From assembly GCA_015179025.1 (NCBI GenBank), contig WHUX01000187.1, positions 39,467 to 103,466 on the forward strand: a stretch of 64,000 nt of DNA. The letters run 5' to 3'. The notes beneath the pieces are model-generated. The model made no database searches, was not told the origin of the DNA, and saw only the letters and a program-made list of their open reading frames with translations. Below, in pieces: positions 1 to 10,862 of this stretch (position 1 is its first letter; each line of letters starts with the position of its first letter). The position numbers were made by a program, and so were the translations under genes. The DNA is from Terfezia claveryi (Eukaryota > Ascomycota > Pezizomycetes > Pezizales > Pezizaceae).

Positions 1-547
1 TGGCACTTGCCATATGAAGACACCCTGATTATAGCCGCGTGACCTCTGTTTAAGGCATGTGACTCATTACTATAGCCACATGACCATTGTTTAAGGCGTG
101 TGACTCATTACTATGGCCACATGACCATTGTTTAAGGCATGTGACTCATTACTATGGCCATATAACCCCTTTTGTACAGTACACTACCTTCTAATGTGCC
201 ACCCTTTATTGTATTTATTTTCTTAGTCATCAGATCTCAGATGAGTATATATAGGCTGCTGGATTCCCTCTGGAATCCACAGAAAGACAAGAAGCAACAA
301 GCAAGTATACAGTACAAGTAAGCCTATATTCCGATCAGATCAAGATTATATAGCTTAGATAGCACAAATCATATAAGATAGATTATACCAGTTAATTACT
401 ATTCCCTCCGGAAATGTCCCATATAGTAATCTCCCTACCCTTCTGAGGTCTTACCTCAGTATAACCGAAATACACAAACATCTATGCCTATGGATATAGA
501 TTGTATAAATAGTACTGAATGAATACTGTCTAGTACTATTTATTACA
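1..547 (+). repeat. F2-1 5' LTR (truncated by window start)
   Basis: It matches the 3' LTR at 20411-21379 and ends in CATTACA-like sequence (TTATTACA at 547). The family LTR begins TGTAATGGAG and ends CATTACA. It contains a TATA-like stretch (ATGAGTATATATAGG, about 241-255), probably the core promoter. Confidence 0.9.
59..181 (+). repeat. 41-bp tandem repeat in F2 LTR U3, three copies
   Basis: GTGACTCATTACTAT recurs at 59, 100 and 141, an exact 41-bp period. Three copies are also present in the 3' LTR (about 20640-20750), but only about one in both LTRs of F2-2. Its position upstream of the TATA-like stretch fits a U3 enhancer-type array, but function is inferred only. Confidence 0.8.
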
Positions 548-1357
548 TTTTTTTTAACTCACTTACCTAATCTTTACTCTTAAATCCAAGGCCTGATCAA
601 CCTTCAGATACGTTTATTACACTTACGCAAGTGTATAAAATTCGCTACACAAAAGTGCACATATAAAATCGATATTGTTATTCAACTAGCTAGCCAACAA
701 AATCCAATAAACGAGATATCAGACTCTCAACTACAGTACATTAATAAAAGACTTAGAAGCAGGCTAAGCAGAGCTCTAATGGGCAGTGGTATCCGTTCAC
801 AACACTTTTCCTAATACGATTGACAACTCATCTTGCACTCCTGGCAACCGCCATTACATCTGTACCTGTAAATCTAGAAGACCATTAAAAAACCGGCCCC
901 CCAGGTCCTAGGAATAATTGGTCTAAACAACCAAGTGTCACAATTCTAAGGCTCAAATCTTGCTGCCCCCACTGCAGCCATTTCCTTCAGAAAAGAATTA
1001 CCTCCATCAGAACCTTCTTTAGGCCCAGACATCTCTACCAATACCTCTGTACCCCTAACGTCTACCTCAATACAGCAATCAGAAAATGTAACACTCTTGC
1101 TGGAAGAACTAGAACTAGATTCTAGACCAGTAGATGAAGAAAAACCAGGACCATGAGAAACATCAGGATCTTAATATCCAGTCTCACCAACCATGTGAGC
1201 CACCGAGCCAACAGAACTGTCAGTCGAACGGAGATCATAAGGATCATCAGCCTCCACACCATCAGCACAGTAAGATGCCAAAGAAGAAAAGTAACTCGAT
1301 GATTGTATCACATAACCAGCTGCATTTGGTTGTAGATAGACGACAAAATCAGATATA
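548..1357 (+). other. F2-1 untranslated leader
   Basis: This stretch of about 800 bp lies between the 5' LTR and the first gag methionine. No intact sense reading frame covers it. A conserved sense segment, SENVTLLLEELELDSRP, at about 1087-1140 is followed by stops, and the homologous F2-2 region has the same pattern. It may once have been the N-terminal part of gag. I see no clear tRNA primer-binding site; the LTR is followed by a T-rich run. Confidence 0.5.
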
Positions 1358-1851
1358 ATGGTATCTGAACTTAGTAAGAAGACTAAGAGGTCAAGACGGT
1401 TAACTATATTACTTGAAGATATTAAGAAATTAGGAGAAGAAACTTCCAGAAAGACCAGATTTGTAGTTCCTAATACAGAAGGAGAAATAAATTTGCCCAT
1501 TGATATAGAAATAGGAGAACCAGATAGAGCAGGAACCAAACTATATTTTAGTATAGCTTTACCTCTCACACCAGAAGAATTTTGGAACAGACATCTTCCA
1601 ACAATTGAGGGGATTTTGAAATATACTTGCTCAATGGGACATGCCCAACAGTATCATCCTAATGATACTCGACTCTTAATGGAAGCTATAGTAAAACACT
1701 ATTTAAGGCTAACACTTTACCTATTTAAAGAAGAGGACTTAGAAATGAATGTATTTTTAAGTAAGGAATTAAAGAAACTTGTCGTTCCACTCTTAAGGAC
1801 AACAAATTAGATAATAAATAACTAGGAAGAAATAATGGCATTCATGATGAG
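1358..1851 (+). pseudogene. F2-1 gag, N-terminal part
   Basis: Reading starts at ATG 1358 (MVSELSKKTKRSRR) and continues through a capsid-like region with FWNRHLPTIEGILKYT and GHAQQYHPNDTRLLMEAI. It stops at 1810, where F2-2 reads LNWIINNWEE. Here both Trp codons have become TAG, so these are nonsense mutations and not the natural end. The gene is then cut at 1851 by LTR S1 and resumes at 8511. It is the structural (Gag) precursor of the retroelement. The chain is inactive in this copy. Confidence 0.8.
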
Positions 1852-1947
1852 TATCACAACCGTGTTCTTAGTTGTCCTGGTCATCACTTGCGGCGCAGGT
1901 GATAGGTTATTGCTATTCTGCTTGGCTTCCGAGATGGGGATCTCGGG

Positions 1948-2504
1948 TGTAACGAGGGCTCTGGGGGACAAGGCGACCAAGGGGTACGCCGGGGAAGTGG
2001 CAAGGGGCAATCGCACATGTAGGAGCGCTACGTGTGTGATCGGGGGAAAGGCTAGGGTAAGACATATGTAGGAACGCTACGTGTGTGACCAGGGGGAGGC
2101 TGAGACGGGAGGCAAGGGCAAGAGGCAAGAGAGGCAGAGGACAAGGGACACGAGACACGCGGAAGCAGTTGCCGCATGTGTTAAGGGAGGCAGCTGGGCT
2201 ACAGAGACAAGGCGAGGCAAGGCAAGGAGGTGCACAAGGGAGATGCACTAACGTGGAGAGAAGCAAGGCCCTGTATTGGATATACAAGACATTGGATAGG
2301 GATCCAACGAGAGGGCGGAGAGAGCAAGCTATATATACAGGCTTCCTTCCTGGCCAAGGCCACCGGAAGGAATAAGGTTCCCGAGACCCCTTATCTCGGG
2401 AGCCGAGATAACAACGCTATCACCTGAGTTCGCAGGTGATGCCAGAAGGAACAATGAATAATAACAACGAGGTCAGACTAGGCTGGGAAGGGACGGTTGT
2501 GACA
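1948..2504 (-). repeat. G1 3' LTR
   Basis: It is nearly identical to 7642-8197. It carries an inverted-repeat hairpin CACGTAG/CTACGTG, a TATA-like GCTATATATACAGG stretch and a TCTCGGGAGCCGAGA palindrome, all shared with the other G-family LTRs. Confidence 0.93.
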
Positions 2505-2520
2505 CTATCCCCCCTTTAGG
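2505..2520 (-). other. G1 polypurine tract
   Basis: Plus-strand CTATCCCCCCTTTAGG directly abuts the 3' LTR. On the coding strand it is a purine run, the usual plus-strand primer of reverse transcription. The same tract follows the left LTRs of G2 (31301) and G3 (54679). Confidence 0.85.
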
Positions 2521-2724
2521 CTTGGAGCCCCAGCGACGAAAGGCAAGGCAAAAGGCAAGGCGGAAAACAAATAAAACAGGCGAGTGAAACCAATAACCAA
2601 TAACCTAACCCTAACGCCAGAAGTAGGTAAAACAACAACAACAACCAGGCCATAACTCTGAATATCAAAAAACACATAAAGGGCACAATCCACGACTCTG
2701 GGCGAGTAAGGACAAGGCGGGGCA

Positions 2725-5700
2725 TTATTCAGTGGTCCGAGGCTTCCGTGGATAACGTTGGTGGAACAGGGCGACCAAGTCCGAGGCGTTCTCCAGATCT
2801 TCAGCGGGCTGCCAGGTCGTTTCCTCATCCCCTAGCCACTTGACCTTATAGTGCAGACACCCATACCTTCTCCGCGAGTCTAGTACTTCCTCCACCTCCC
2901 ATTCCTCTTCACCTTCGACAACCACTGGAGGGGGTGGGGGGTGTTTCTGTCCGGGGAGAGGGTCATACACAGCGGGCTCGATCTCGGAGACATGGACAAC
3001 CAGATGTCGCTTGATGTCCTTGGGGAACCTCAATCTATAGGCATGAGTCCCCACAGCTGCTAATACCTCGAAGGGGCCCAGGAACTTATGATCAAGCTTG
3101 CGGGAGGGCCGTTCTGTCCGGAAGTGTCTGCTAGAAAGCCATACCTTGTCTCCAGGCTGGTACCTTGGGGCTGGCAACCGTGATCCGTTGGCATACTCCG
3201 CTTGCCTAGCTTGAGCATATACCAGTTCGGCTCTTAGGGTGGAGTGCAACTCAGCAATCGCCGTGGCGAACTCCTTAGCTGGGGTGTTCTCCCTGGCCTT
3301 GTGCAAAGGTGCTAGAGAGTCCACGAAACGAGGGTGCCAGCCATAATTGGCCAGGAACGGAAAGGTTTTCAGAGACTCCGAGAAATGGTTGTTAGCGGCA
3401 AACTCACAGGTTGCCAGCAGCGAAACCCAGTTGTTTTGCTGGTAATTGACGTATGCTCTCAGGTACTGCTCCATGATTGCATTCATTCGCTCGGACTGAC
3501 CATCTGTTTGGGGGTGATACGCCGTGGAGAGGTGTACGTTGATTCCCAGAAGCTCGCAGAATACCTTCCAGAAGTCCGAGACGAATTGGGGGCCATGGTC
3601 CGAGATGACAGACTTGGGGAGACCATGGTAGCGGAATACGTGGTTGAGGTAGAGGCCGGCGAGGTCCCGGGCAGAACAGGTATCATGGCAAGGTATAACA
3701 TGCCTCATTTTGGTCAATCGGTCTACTACCATAAGAATAGCGTTAAACCCCAAATCCTCCGGCAACCCAGTCACAAAGTCCATGGTTAGGTGTTGCCAAG
3801 GCTGGTCTAGGATCTCCAGGGGCTTCAGGGTCCCATAAGGAGCGTGGCGGACAGGCTTAGCACGCTTGCAAATGTGGCAGTTCCATACGTACCGCTCCAC
3901 GTCCTTCCGTTAGTCAATCCATGTGTATTCCCTGGCCAGAAGCTCTAACGTTTTGGCCACTCCAGGGTGGCCTGCAACCAGGCTGTCATGGTGTTCCTTG
4001 ATCAATCGAAGGCGCAGCTCTCCTTCCGGCACATACAGCCGTTCGAGGTGGTAGAGGAGGCCTTCCTGGATGGTACACTCGGCTAGGGAGATCTTGGGGT
4101 GGCGGCGCTGGCCAGAATCTACTGCGGTGATAATTTCCTTGGCCAGGGGGTCGTCCTCATATGCCTGTCTCACTAGTTGTCGGAGGTCAGCCTCAGCTTC
4201 CGCAAGGGTATTGGCCGCCAGGTCGAGATTTTCAGGTTTCAGTACCACCTGATTCTGGTACTTCAGCCTTTCATCCCCCCCTTTAGGGAGATCTCCTGAT
4301 CTCCTGGTCAGTGCATCCGGCTTACCCCCAGCCTTCCCCGCCGATACCTTATCTTGAAGTTAAACCGAGAGAGGAATTCCGACCACCTAGCCTGTCGGCG
4401 ATTTAGCAATTTGGTGGTTGTGAAGTACTCTAGGTTCTTATGGTCAGAGAGGACCTCGATAACCCCCTTTGCCGATTCCAGGTGTGGTCTCCATTCCTCG
4501 AATGCTCGCACAATGGCCATTAATTCCTTATCATAGATTTCGTAATTACACTCCGCCGGGGAGTGCTTTTTGGAGAAATAGGCCACTGGGTGAAGGACTC
4601 CATCGACATACTGAGACAATATCCCCTGGAGACATAGTCGGAGGCATCAGTTTCCACATACATTCGCTGTCTGGGTCGAAATGGGCCAGGATCGGTGCTG
4701 AGCAGAAGGCTTCCTTAGGTTCTGGAAGGTAGATTGGGCTTCTGGATTCCAGTCGAAGCGCCGGTCTTTTTTGGTCAGGGCGGTGAGGGGGGCTACGATC
4801 TTCGAATATCCCAGATAAAGCGCCGGTAAAAGTTGGCGAACCCAGGAATGCCTGGACATCCTTGAGATTCACTAGGGATTTGCCATTCCTGGACAGTAGT
4901 AACCTTGGCAGGGTCCATCCTGATACCTTCGGTGGTGATGATTAACCCCAGATACTTGACCTCCTGCACATGAAACTGCATTTCTCCGGTTTCAGTATAA
5001 TCCGGCCTTCTCCAGCTTCTCTAACACCTGCCTCACATGGATTTTGTTTCCACTAGGGAGTCCGAGTATATGAGGATATCGTCCAGGTAGGCTGTGCAGA
5101 ACACATCGAGGAAGTCCCGCAAGGTGTCATTGATGAAGTGCTGGAAGGAGGCAGGGGCATTGGTTAGGCCAAAGGGCATCACATTATACTCAAAATGGCC
5201 ATATCGTGTTCGGAAGGCAGTTTTCCACTCCTCCCCCTCGGCGATCCGTACCAGGTTGTAAGCCCCTCTTAAATCCAGTTTGGTGAACCATTTGGCCTTG
5301 GAGAGCCTGGCTAATGTCTCCTGGATTAGGGGTAGGGGGTACCTGTTTTTGACCGTTATCTCGTTTAGGCCCCGGTAATCGACACACAACCGGAGAGAGC
5401 CGTCCGATTTCTTCACGAAAAGCACTGGGGCACCCGCTGGTGAAGAGCTATGGCGAATGAAGCTCTTGTTGAGGTTTTCCTCCAAGTATTTCTTCAGGGC
5501 CTCCTAGCTCCACCCGGGACATTCCGTAGAGGGGCCCATAGGGGGGGGTCTTACCCTCTACCAGCGGAATTGTGTGGTCATATGGTCGGTGGGGCGTCAG
5601 CTTCTCCGCGGCTTTTTCCGAGAACAGATCAATAAACTCGTGGTATTCCTCCGGGACCATGGCCTTCCACTCCTCCTTAGGTCGCATCTTGTTGATTTCC

Positions 5701-6402
5701 AGGTTCACCTCATGTATGGAAAGGGCATGCGCCTTCAGCTTATGTCTCCTTGTGAGGTAAGCGAAAGCCCCTGCCCCAATAAAGCTAATATTCAGGGGCT
5801 TTGGGGGAGGTTGAACAGGGGGAGTAGGGGGAACGGGGGGAACAGGGGGAGCAGGGCAGTGAGCAGCATTGATGTGCGCGGGCTGGTGTACCACCTGGGT
5901 TGGGTGGATTATCGGGGGTGGTAATGCACATAGCCCCGTGACGGTGATTTTTGGACCTCCACTGTTTGTTCTGCAATAATGGCTGTTGAATTGCAAGGTG
6001 TAAGAGCCGAAGCTGACTGACACATCGTGCATTCTGAGCCAGGGGATTCCAAGGACAATTGGATATTTTAGTTTGGTCACGAACATTGGGAGGTCCTCCG
6101 AATGGTCTCCAATATGGCAACGCGAGATGGGTAATAGCCCCAGAAGAGATAGGGCGGCCGTCAATGACATCAAGAAGGCGGGGGGTCTTTAGCTTGGAAG
6201 GTTGGTATGGAGTTTTTACTGACGAAGGTCTGATCAATGAAGGCTATCCCCGAAGCACCACAATCTATGAAGCTGATGTTACCACTGTTTTACTATTGAA
6301 TTTAACAGTTATTGGTACTACAAAATGCTCGCCAAACAAGCGAGATTCATCAACAGACATAGATGCAGGCAAGGAAAACGCAGACAAAGATAAATGACCC
6401 AT
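2725..6402 (-). pseudogene. G1 pol (protease-RT-RNase H-integrase-chromodomain)
   Basis: The pol polyprotein is readable from about 6402 down to the stop at 2725, but in several frames: protease about 6402-6000, RT about 5485-4800 ([18 protein letters not shown] and [10 protein letters not shown] intact), RNase H about 4730-4308, integrase HHCC and core about 4248-3000, chromodomain about 2920-2740 (YKVKWLGDEETTWQPAED). The integrase plus chromodomain part, 3900-2725, is one open 391-codon frame. At least six frameshifts or stops separate the pieces relative to G3, so it cannot give a functional polyprotein. Confidence 0.9.
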
Positions 6403-6439
6403 GATAGGTCCCTTGCTAGTGTCAGCAACTAGGCAAGGG

Positions 6440-7605
6440 ACTCCGCTTTTCCCGACTCCTCTGGGGTCTCGGACACCGCATGTATGGCCAGGGAGCGATT
6501 CTTTCGAAGGGGGCAAGCCGCAATGAAGTGGTCGGCCTTCCCACAGGCTATGCATAGCCCATTATTCCGGCGGCGATCTCTCTCCTCCTGGTTAACCGTG
6601 GCCTACCTGCGGATAGGTCCATAGGCACGGCACCACCTGCCACGAGAGAGGGGTGCGCGGGTTTGTTGGCCGAGGCCGGACTTGGGCAGGCTTGGGAGTC
6701 GGTTGCTGTGGTTGGTGTTGCTGTGGCTGATGCTGGAGTTGTGGGAGACGGGGTGCTGGCCTGTACGTGGGGCGGTTGCGGAGCCGGGACATCCGCTGTT
6801 CTACCCGGGAAGCCTGGTCAATGAATTCGTCGAGGGTTTTGGCTTCCGGGAGGCTGACCATGGCCTGCTGGATTTCGTCATTTAGCCCTTCCTGGAATTG
6901 CTCCAGTTTGGACTGGTCATTCCATCGGACCTCCGCTGCCAGTCTCGAGAATTCTGCCACATAAGTGGACAGATCGGTGTTTTTCTGCCTGAGGGCTCGG
7001 AGGGCCCTACTGGCAGTGCCAACGGCATCGGGGTCCCCGAACGCCCTATCCAGGATTGTAAAAAGGGCCGAGATATCGTCAAGCTTGATCCCGGTTTCGA
7101 GGACATATGGCTGGATCTGGTCGCAAGCTTTCCCCTCCAGCAAGGCGAAAACGTATGCCAGTCGATGTTGTTCTGACGGAATCTGGCAGAATCCCCGTTC
7201 AGCTTGAGATTGACAGCATTTTTCCAGGCTCGTAGGCGAACCCGGTCCCCATTGAACTTGGGGGGTGTTGGAATGCTTTCGGTCTTGTTGCTACTGGCTG
7301 CTGTTGGTATTGCAAGGTTCCCTAGGCGCGGCTGAGGTTTTGGACCGTAGTCCATTCGTTGGCCAGGGCAAGGTTCAGATGGTCGAGATCGGTCTGGAGG
7401 ACCGTGATCTCTTCGTCGGCGGATCTCAATTTTTGTTCAGCCACGCCAGGCTGTTGCCGAGTTCGGCCCCGATGGCATCCATGGCCTCGAAGATGTCGAT
7501 GATTTCTCGACGATAGGCATTCAATTCGTTCTGGCCTGAGGGTATAGGGGAGCTTCTCCAGGTCTGGAACCTGACGGCGGGTGGTGGGAGAGCTGCTCCT
7601 GACAT
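6440..7605 (-). pseudogene. G1 gag
   Basis: Gag starts at MSGAALPPPAVRFQTW (ATG complement at 7605) and ends after a CCHC knuckle (CIACGKADHFIAAC; about 6560-6489). The capsid homology ILDRAFGDPDAVGTASRALR lies at about 7050. The frame changes at about 7430, 7325 and 7140 compared with G3, so it is broken. Confidence 0.88.
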
Positions 7606-7641
7606 GACTGCGTACCAGTTGGTCCAAAGGATCCAACGTAG

Positions 7642-8197
7642 TGTAACGAGGGCTCTGGGGGACAAGGCGACCAAGGGGTACGCCGGGAAGTGGCAAGGGG
7701 CAATCGCACACGTAGGAGCGCTACGTGTGTGATCGGGGGAAAGGCTAGGGTAAGACACACGTAGGAACGCTACGTGTGTGACTAGGGGGAGGCTGAGACG
7801 GGAGGCAAGGGCAAGAGGCAAGAGAGGCAGAGGGCAAGGGATATGAGACACGCGGAAGCAGTTGCCGCGTGTGTCAAGGGAGGCAGCTGGGCTGCAGTGA
7901 CAAGGCGAGGCAAGGCAAGGAGGTGCACAAGGGAGATGCACCAACGTGGAGAGAAGCAAGGCCCTGTATTGGATATACAAGACGTTGGATGGGGATCCAA
8001 TGAGAGGGCGGAGAGAGCAAGCTATATATACAGGCTTCCTTCCTAGCCAAGGCCACTGGAAGGAATAAGGTTCCCGAGACCCCTTATCTCGGGAGCCGAG
8101 ATAACAATGCTATCACCTGAGTTCGTAGGTGATGCCAGAAGGAACAATGAATAACAACAACGAGGTCAGACTAGGCTGGGAAGGGACGGTTGTGACA
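7642..8197 (-). repeat. G1 5' LTR
   Basis: It pairs with 1948-2504. It contains the CACACGTAG-loop-CTACGTGTG hairpin twice (7707-7729 and about 7757-7779) and a TATA-like GCTATATATACAGG at about 8020. The internal sequence next to the LTR is CTACGTTGGATC on the coding strand, conserved in G1, G2 and G3 at the place expected for the primer-binding site; the matching tRNA was not identified. Confidence 0.93.
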
Positions 8198-8510
8198 TCG
8201 GGAAGCTTATTCCTTCCATTGCCTTAGCCCAAAATCATGTATATATAGCCCCTGTCCCTTATACTGTCATTGGATCCCCATCCAACGTCTTGTATACCCA
8301 ATACAGGACCTTGCTTCCCCCAGCGCTTGTGCACCTCCCTTGTGCACATCCTTGTCTCGTACAAACAACTCTGCACCACAGCTGCCTCCCTTGACACACG
8401 CATCAACTGCCTCCGCGTGTCTCGTGTCCCTTGCCCTCTGCCAATCTTGCCTCTTGCCCTTGCCTCCTGGCATACCCCTTAGTCGCCTTGCCTCCAGAGC
8501 CATCATTACA

Positions 8511-9790
8511 ATGAGCAGTACTCATCTAGAAAAATCAGCACATACCGTAGAGGATTTTTTCAATCCTAGCAAAGAACTTTTATGTGCGTTCCTGAAAATA
8601 CCAAAACATCAATTGAAAGGCAAAGGTCGAGCACCTAAGACACCAGAAAGGAGGACTGGGTCAGCCAAAGAACCAGACGATAAAGATCAACCACTAGAAG
8701 ATATAGAATTACTAGAAGATGATGATGATCTAAATACAGGACTAGACTAACAGAAACAGAAAACGCAAGGAGGAGGATGAGACCCAAATGATAGCGAAGA
8801 TGATAGCTCGGACTCTGATAAGGTATTGTTAGTTGCAAGTCAAACTCTTAAAACAAAACCCAAACGAGGAAAATCAGTTGAACACCAGCAATGGGAATCT
8901 ACAACAAGGATGGTTACAATAGGTAACCATAAAGCAATGACTGCTTTAAAAGGAATAAAGATTGATCTACCAGAAAACGTAAGAGGAGAAGACAAAAAAT
9001 AGTAAAACTCACAATATTTTGACTTTTGGGCCACAGCAATGCAACATTGGTTTGTTATCAAACAAATAGATTTGCAAGGCGCTTCAGCTTTGGAAATTGT
9101 TGGATTCAGAATGGAAGGAAGCGTGCTCACTACTTATAATCAATTCCTAAGAGGAAAGGAAAAGAATGTGACATTCTTTAGATTCATACTAGTACTAAGG
9201 GATTTTCTGATACCCTCTAATAGTAAGGACATTTTATGGAAATGATGGGAGACAGCTACACCATACAAAGATAGACGTCACATAGGAATTAAACAGTTCA
9301 CTAACTAGCTTACTGAAATGCAAATCAAATTGATTGACAAGGATGGTAAACAATCAATTATGCAGGAAGTAAAAAGAAGAAAGTTTCTTAATCACCTGCC
9401 GCCATATATATCAGCTACATTAATTCCTTTAATCAAAGATGAATGGTCATATAATCAGCTAGTGCATCAAGCGGAGTCATATAAAGCTTCCAAGAAAGAT
9501 ATTGCCCCACTACCTACAATAAATATATCCCGATAACAATACCCTCAAAATGAAAATCGGAGTCACGGTCCATGCAGAGACCAAAATCAATGACAAAAAA
9601 CAGGATTTAATTCTAGTAGCAATCCCAATACTAAACCCAATACAGAAAAATGGAAGGACTCAGATTGGGACACCATCAGAAAAAAATTGGATTAGAAGAT
9701 GAAGATGCAATTAATAAGAGACAAGAAATGTTTATAGTATTGGAACCCTGGACACTCCTACAAGGACTGTAGGAAACGACAAAATAAGGT
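8511..9790 (+). pseudogene. F2-1 gag, C-terminal part with zinc knuckle
   Basis: Gag resumes after the S1/G1 insertion at MSSTHLEKSAHTVEDFFNPS. It continues through a conserved region (IDLQGASALEIVGFRMEGS, about 9065-9120; MQIKLIDKDGKQSIMQEVKR, about 9318) to a zinc knuckle, of which WNPGHSYKDC-like sequence remains at about 9738-9775. Several Trp/Gln codons are stops and the first Cys residues of the knuckle are altered. F2-2 has the same order with a better CWNPGHSYKDC motif. Confidence 0.75.
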
Positions 9791-10862
9791 ACCCATGCGT
9801 ACAGCCACATAAGATTTAGTTATACTGATAGCTACCAAGAATAAAAACAACAAGGATAAAATCAAGGAACGACCCTTATCAAGACAGGTACAAGATTTTA
9901 GCAAGGTATTCATTAGAGCTAATGAACACCCTACACTGGCTTTAATTAATCTCCAAACGAAAGGAGGAGACTTAATTAATTCTCAATTTGTACACCTATA
10001 CAAAATACCGACTAGAAGTATTGAGAAGAAATCATTAAGTACTACAATTAAAGGCTCAAAAGGAATGATAGACAAAGCTTGTACTATCAAACTAGATTAG
10101 ATAGGTTATGTAGAAGAACAAACGTTCTATATAGCTCATTTGACTTGATGGGATATGATACTAGGAGAACCTGCTCTCAGCAAAGTGCGAGCAATAATTC
10201 CTGCCCATCAGGAACTAGTTACTATCTAACCAGAAAATATTCCACAATTCCAGCTAAGTGTATGGAAGAGATCTAGAACCATGGTGAATAGTATAAGATC
10301 AGCATATATATAGGTCAGCTGTGTATCAGTTACAAATTATAGTGAACCAGATAATTGGGAAAATATTAGTGATGCAAAAGAAACTGATTCAGAAAGAGAA
10401 CTTGTGACAGCTGTTTCTACAGTATAGAAACAATTCAACCCTGTAGTGACAGAGTTTCTCTTATAATTTCCCAAGACAATTCCATGAGAATTACCTCTAC
10501 TAAGATAGATTAATCACTCTATTAAACCAAAAGCAGAAGCTACTTGGATACCAAAATGGCGACCCTTAGGACATCGATTTAGACAATAAATCCATGACAA
10601 ATTAGTCGTAGAAGAAGTATCAGGTAACATATATAGAGTAGAAAATGACACAAATGCTGTAGTTATGTTCACTATCCCTAATCGAGATAAACCAGAAGAA
10701 GCCAGACATATCAATGACTGTCGAGACCACAATTTAGCTGTCGAACCGGACCACACCCCATTGCCAGATATTAATGAAGCAATTGAACTAGTAGCGGAGA
10801 ATCCCATTTGCACTAAGCTCGACTTAGCCGACAGATTTTTTAATATTAGAATCAATAAAAAA
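9791..10862 (+). pseudogene. F2-1 protease and N-terminal RT
   Basis: A protease-like domain lies at about 9930-10270 (LINLQTKGGDLINSQFVHLYKI, then a GWDMILGEPALS-type segment at about 10145-10185). It leads into RT (MFTIPNRDKPEEARHINDCR, 10665; TPLPDINEAIELVAENPI; LDLADRFFNI). The usual Asp-Ser/Thr-Gly protease triad is not visible; both F2 copies read I(D/N)LQTKGG there. The frame is interrupted by several stops and then by element A at 10863, after an AA target dinucleotide. Confidence 0.75.

Larger units (their letters stand above)
1948..8197 (-). mobile_element. G1: full-length Ty3/Gypsy chromovirus, minus strand
   Basis: This 6.25 kb element has two near-identical LTRs of about 556 bp (1948-2504 and 7642-8197). 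They start TGTCACAACC and end CGTTACA in element orientation. A perfect 5-bp TSD TCGGG (1943-1947 and 8198-8202) marks insertion into the S1 LTR. A polypurine tract abuts the left LTR. Gag, protease, RT, RNase H, integrase and chromodomain are present but frameshifted, so the copy is non-autonomous. Confidence 0.95.
1852..8510 (+). mobile_element. S1: solo-type Gypsy LTR, split by G1
   Basis: Two LTR pieces (1852-1947 and 8203-8510) make one plus-oriented LTR of about 400 bp. It begins TATCACAACCGTG (TG mutated to TA) and ends CATTACA. It is flanked by a perfect 5-bp TSD ATGAG (1847-1851 and 8511-8515), and F2-2 shows the uninterrupted site. The sequence is closest to the LTR of G2. No internal coding region belongs to it, so it is a solo LTR left by LTR-LTR recombination. 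G1 later inserted inside it. Confidence 0.85.
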
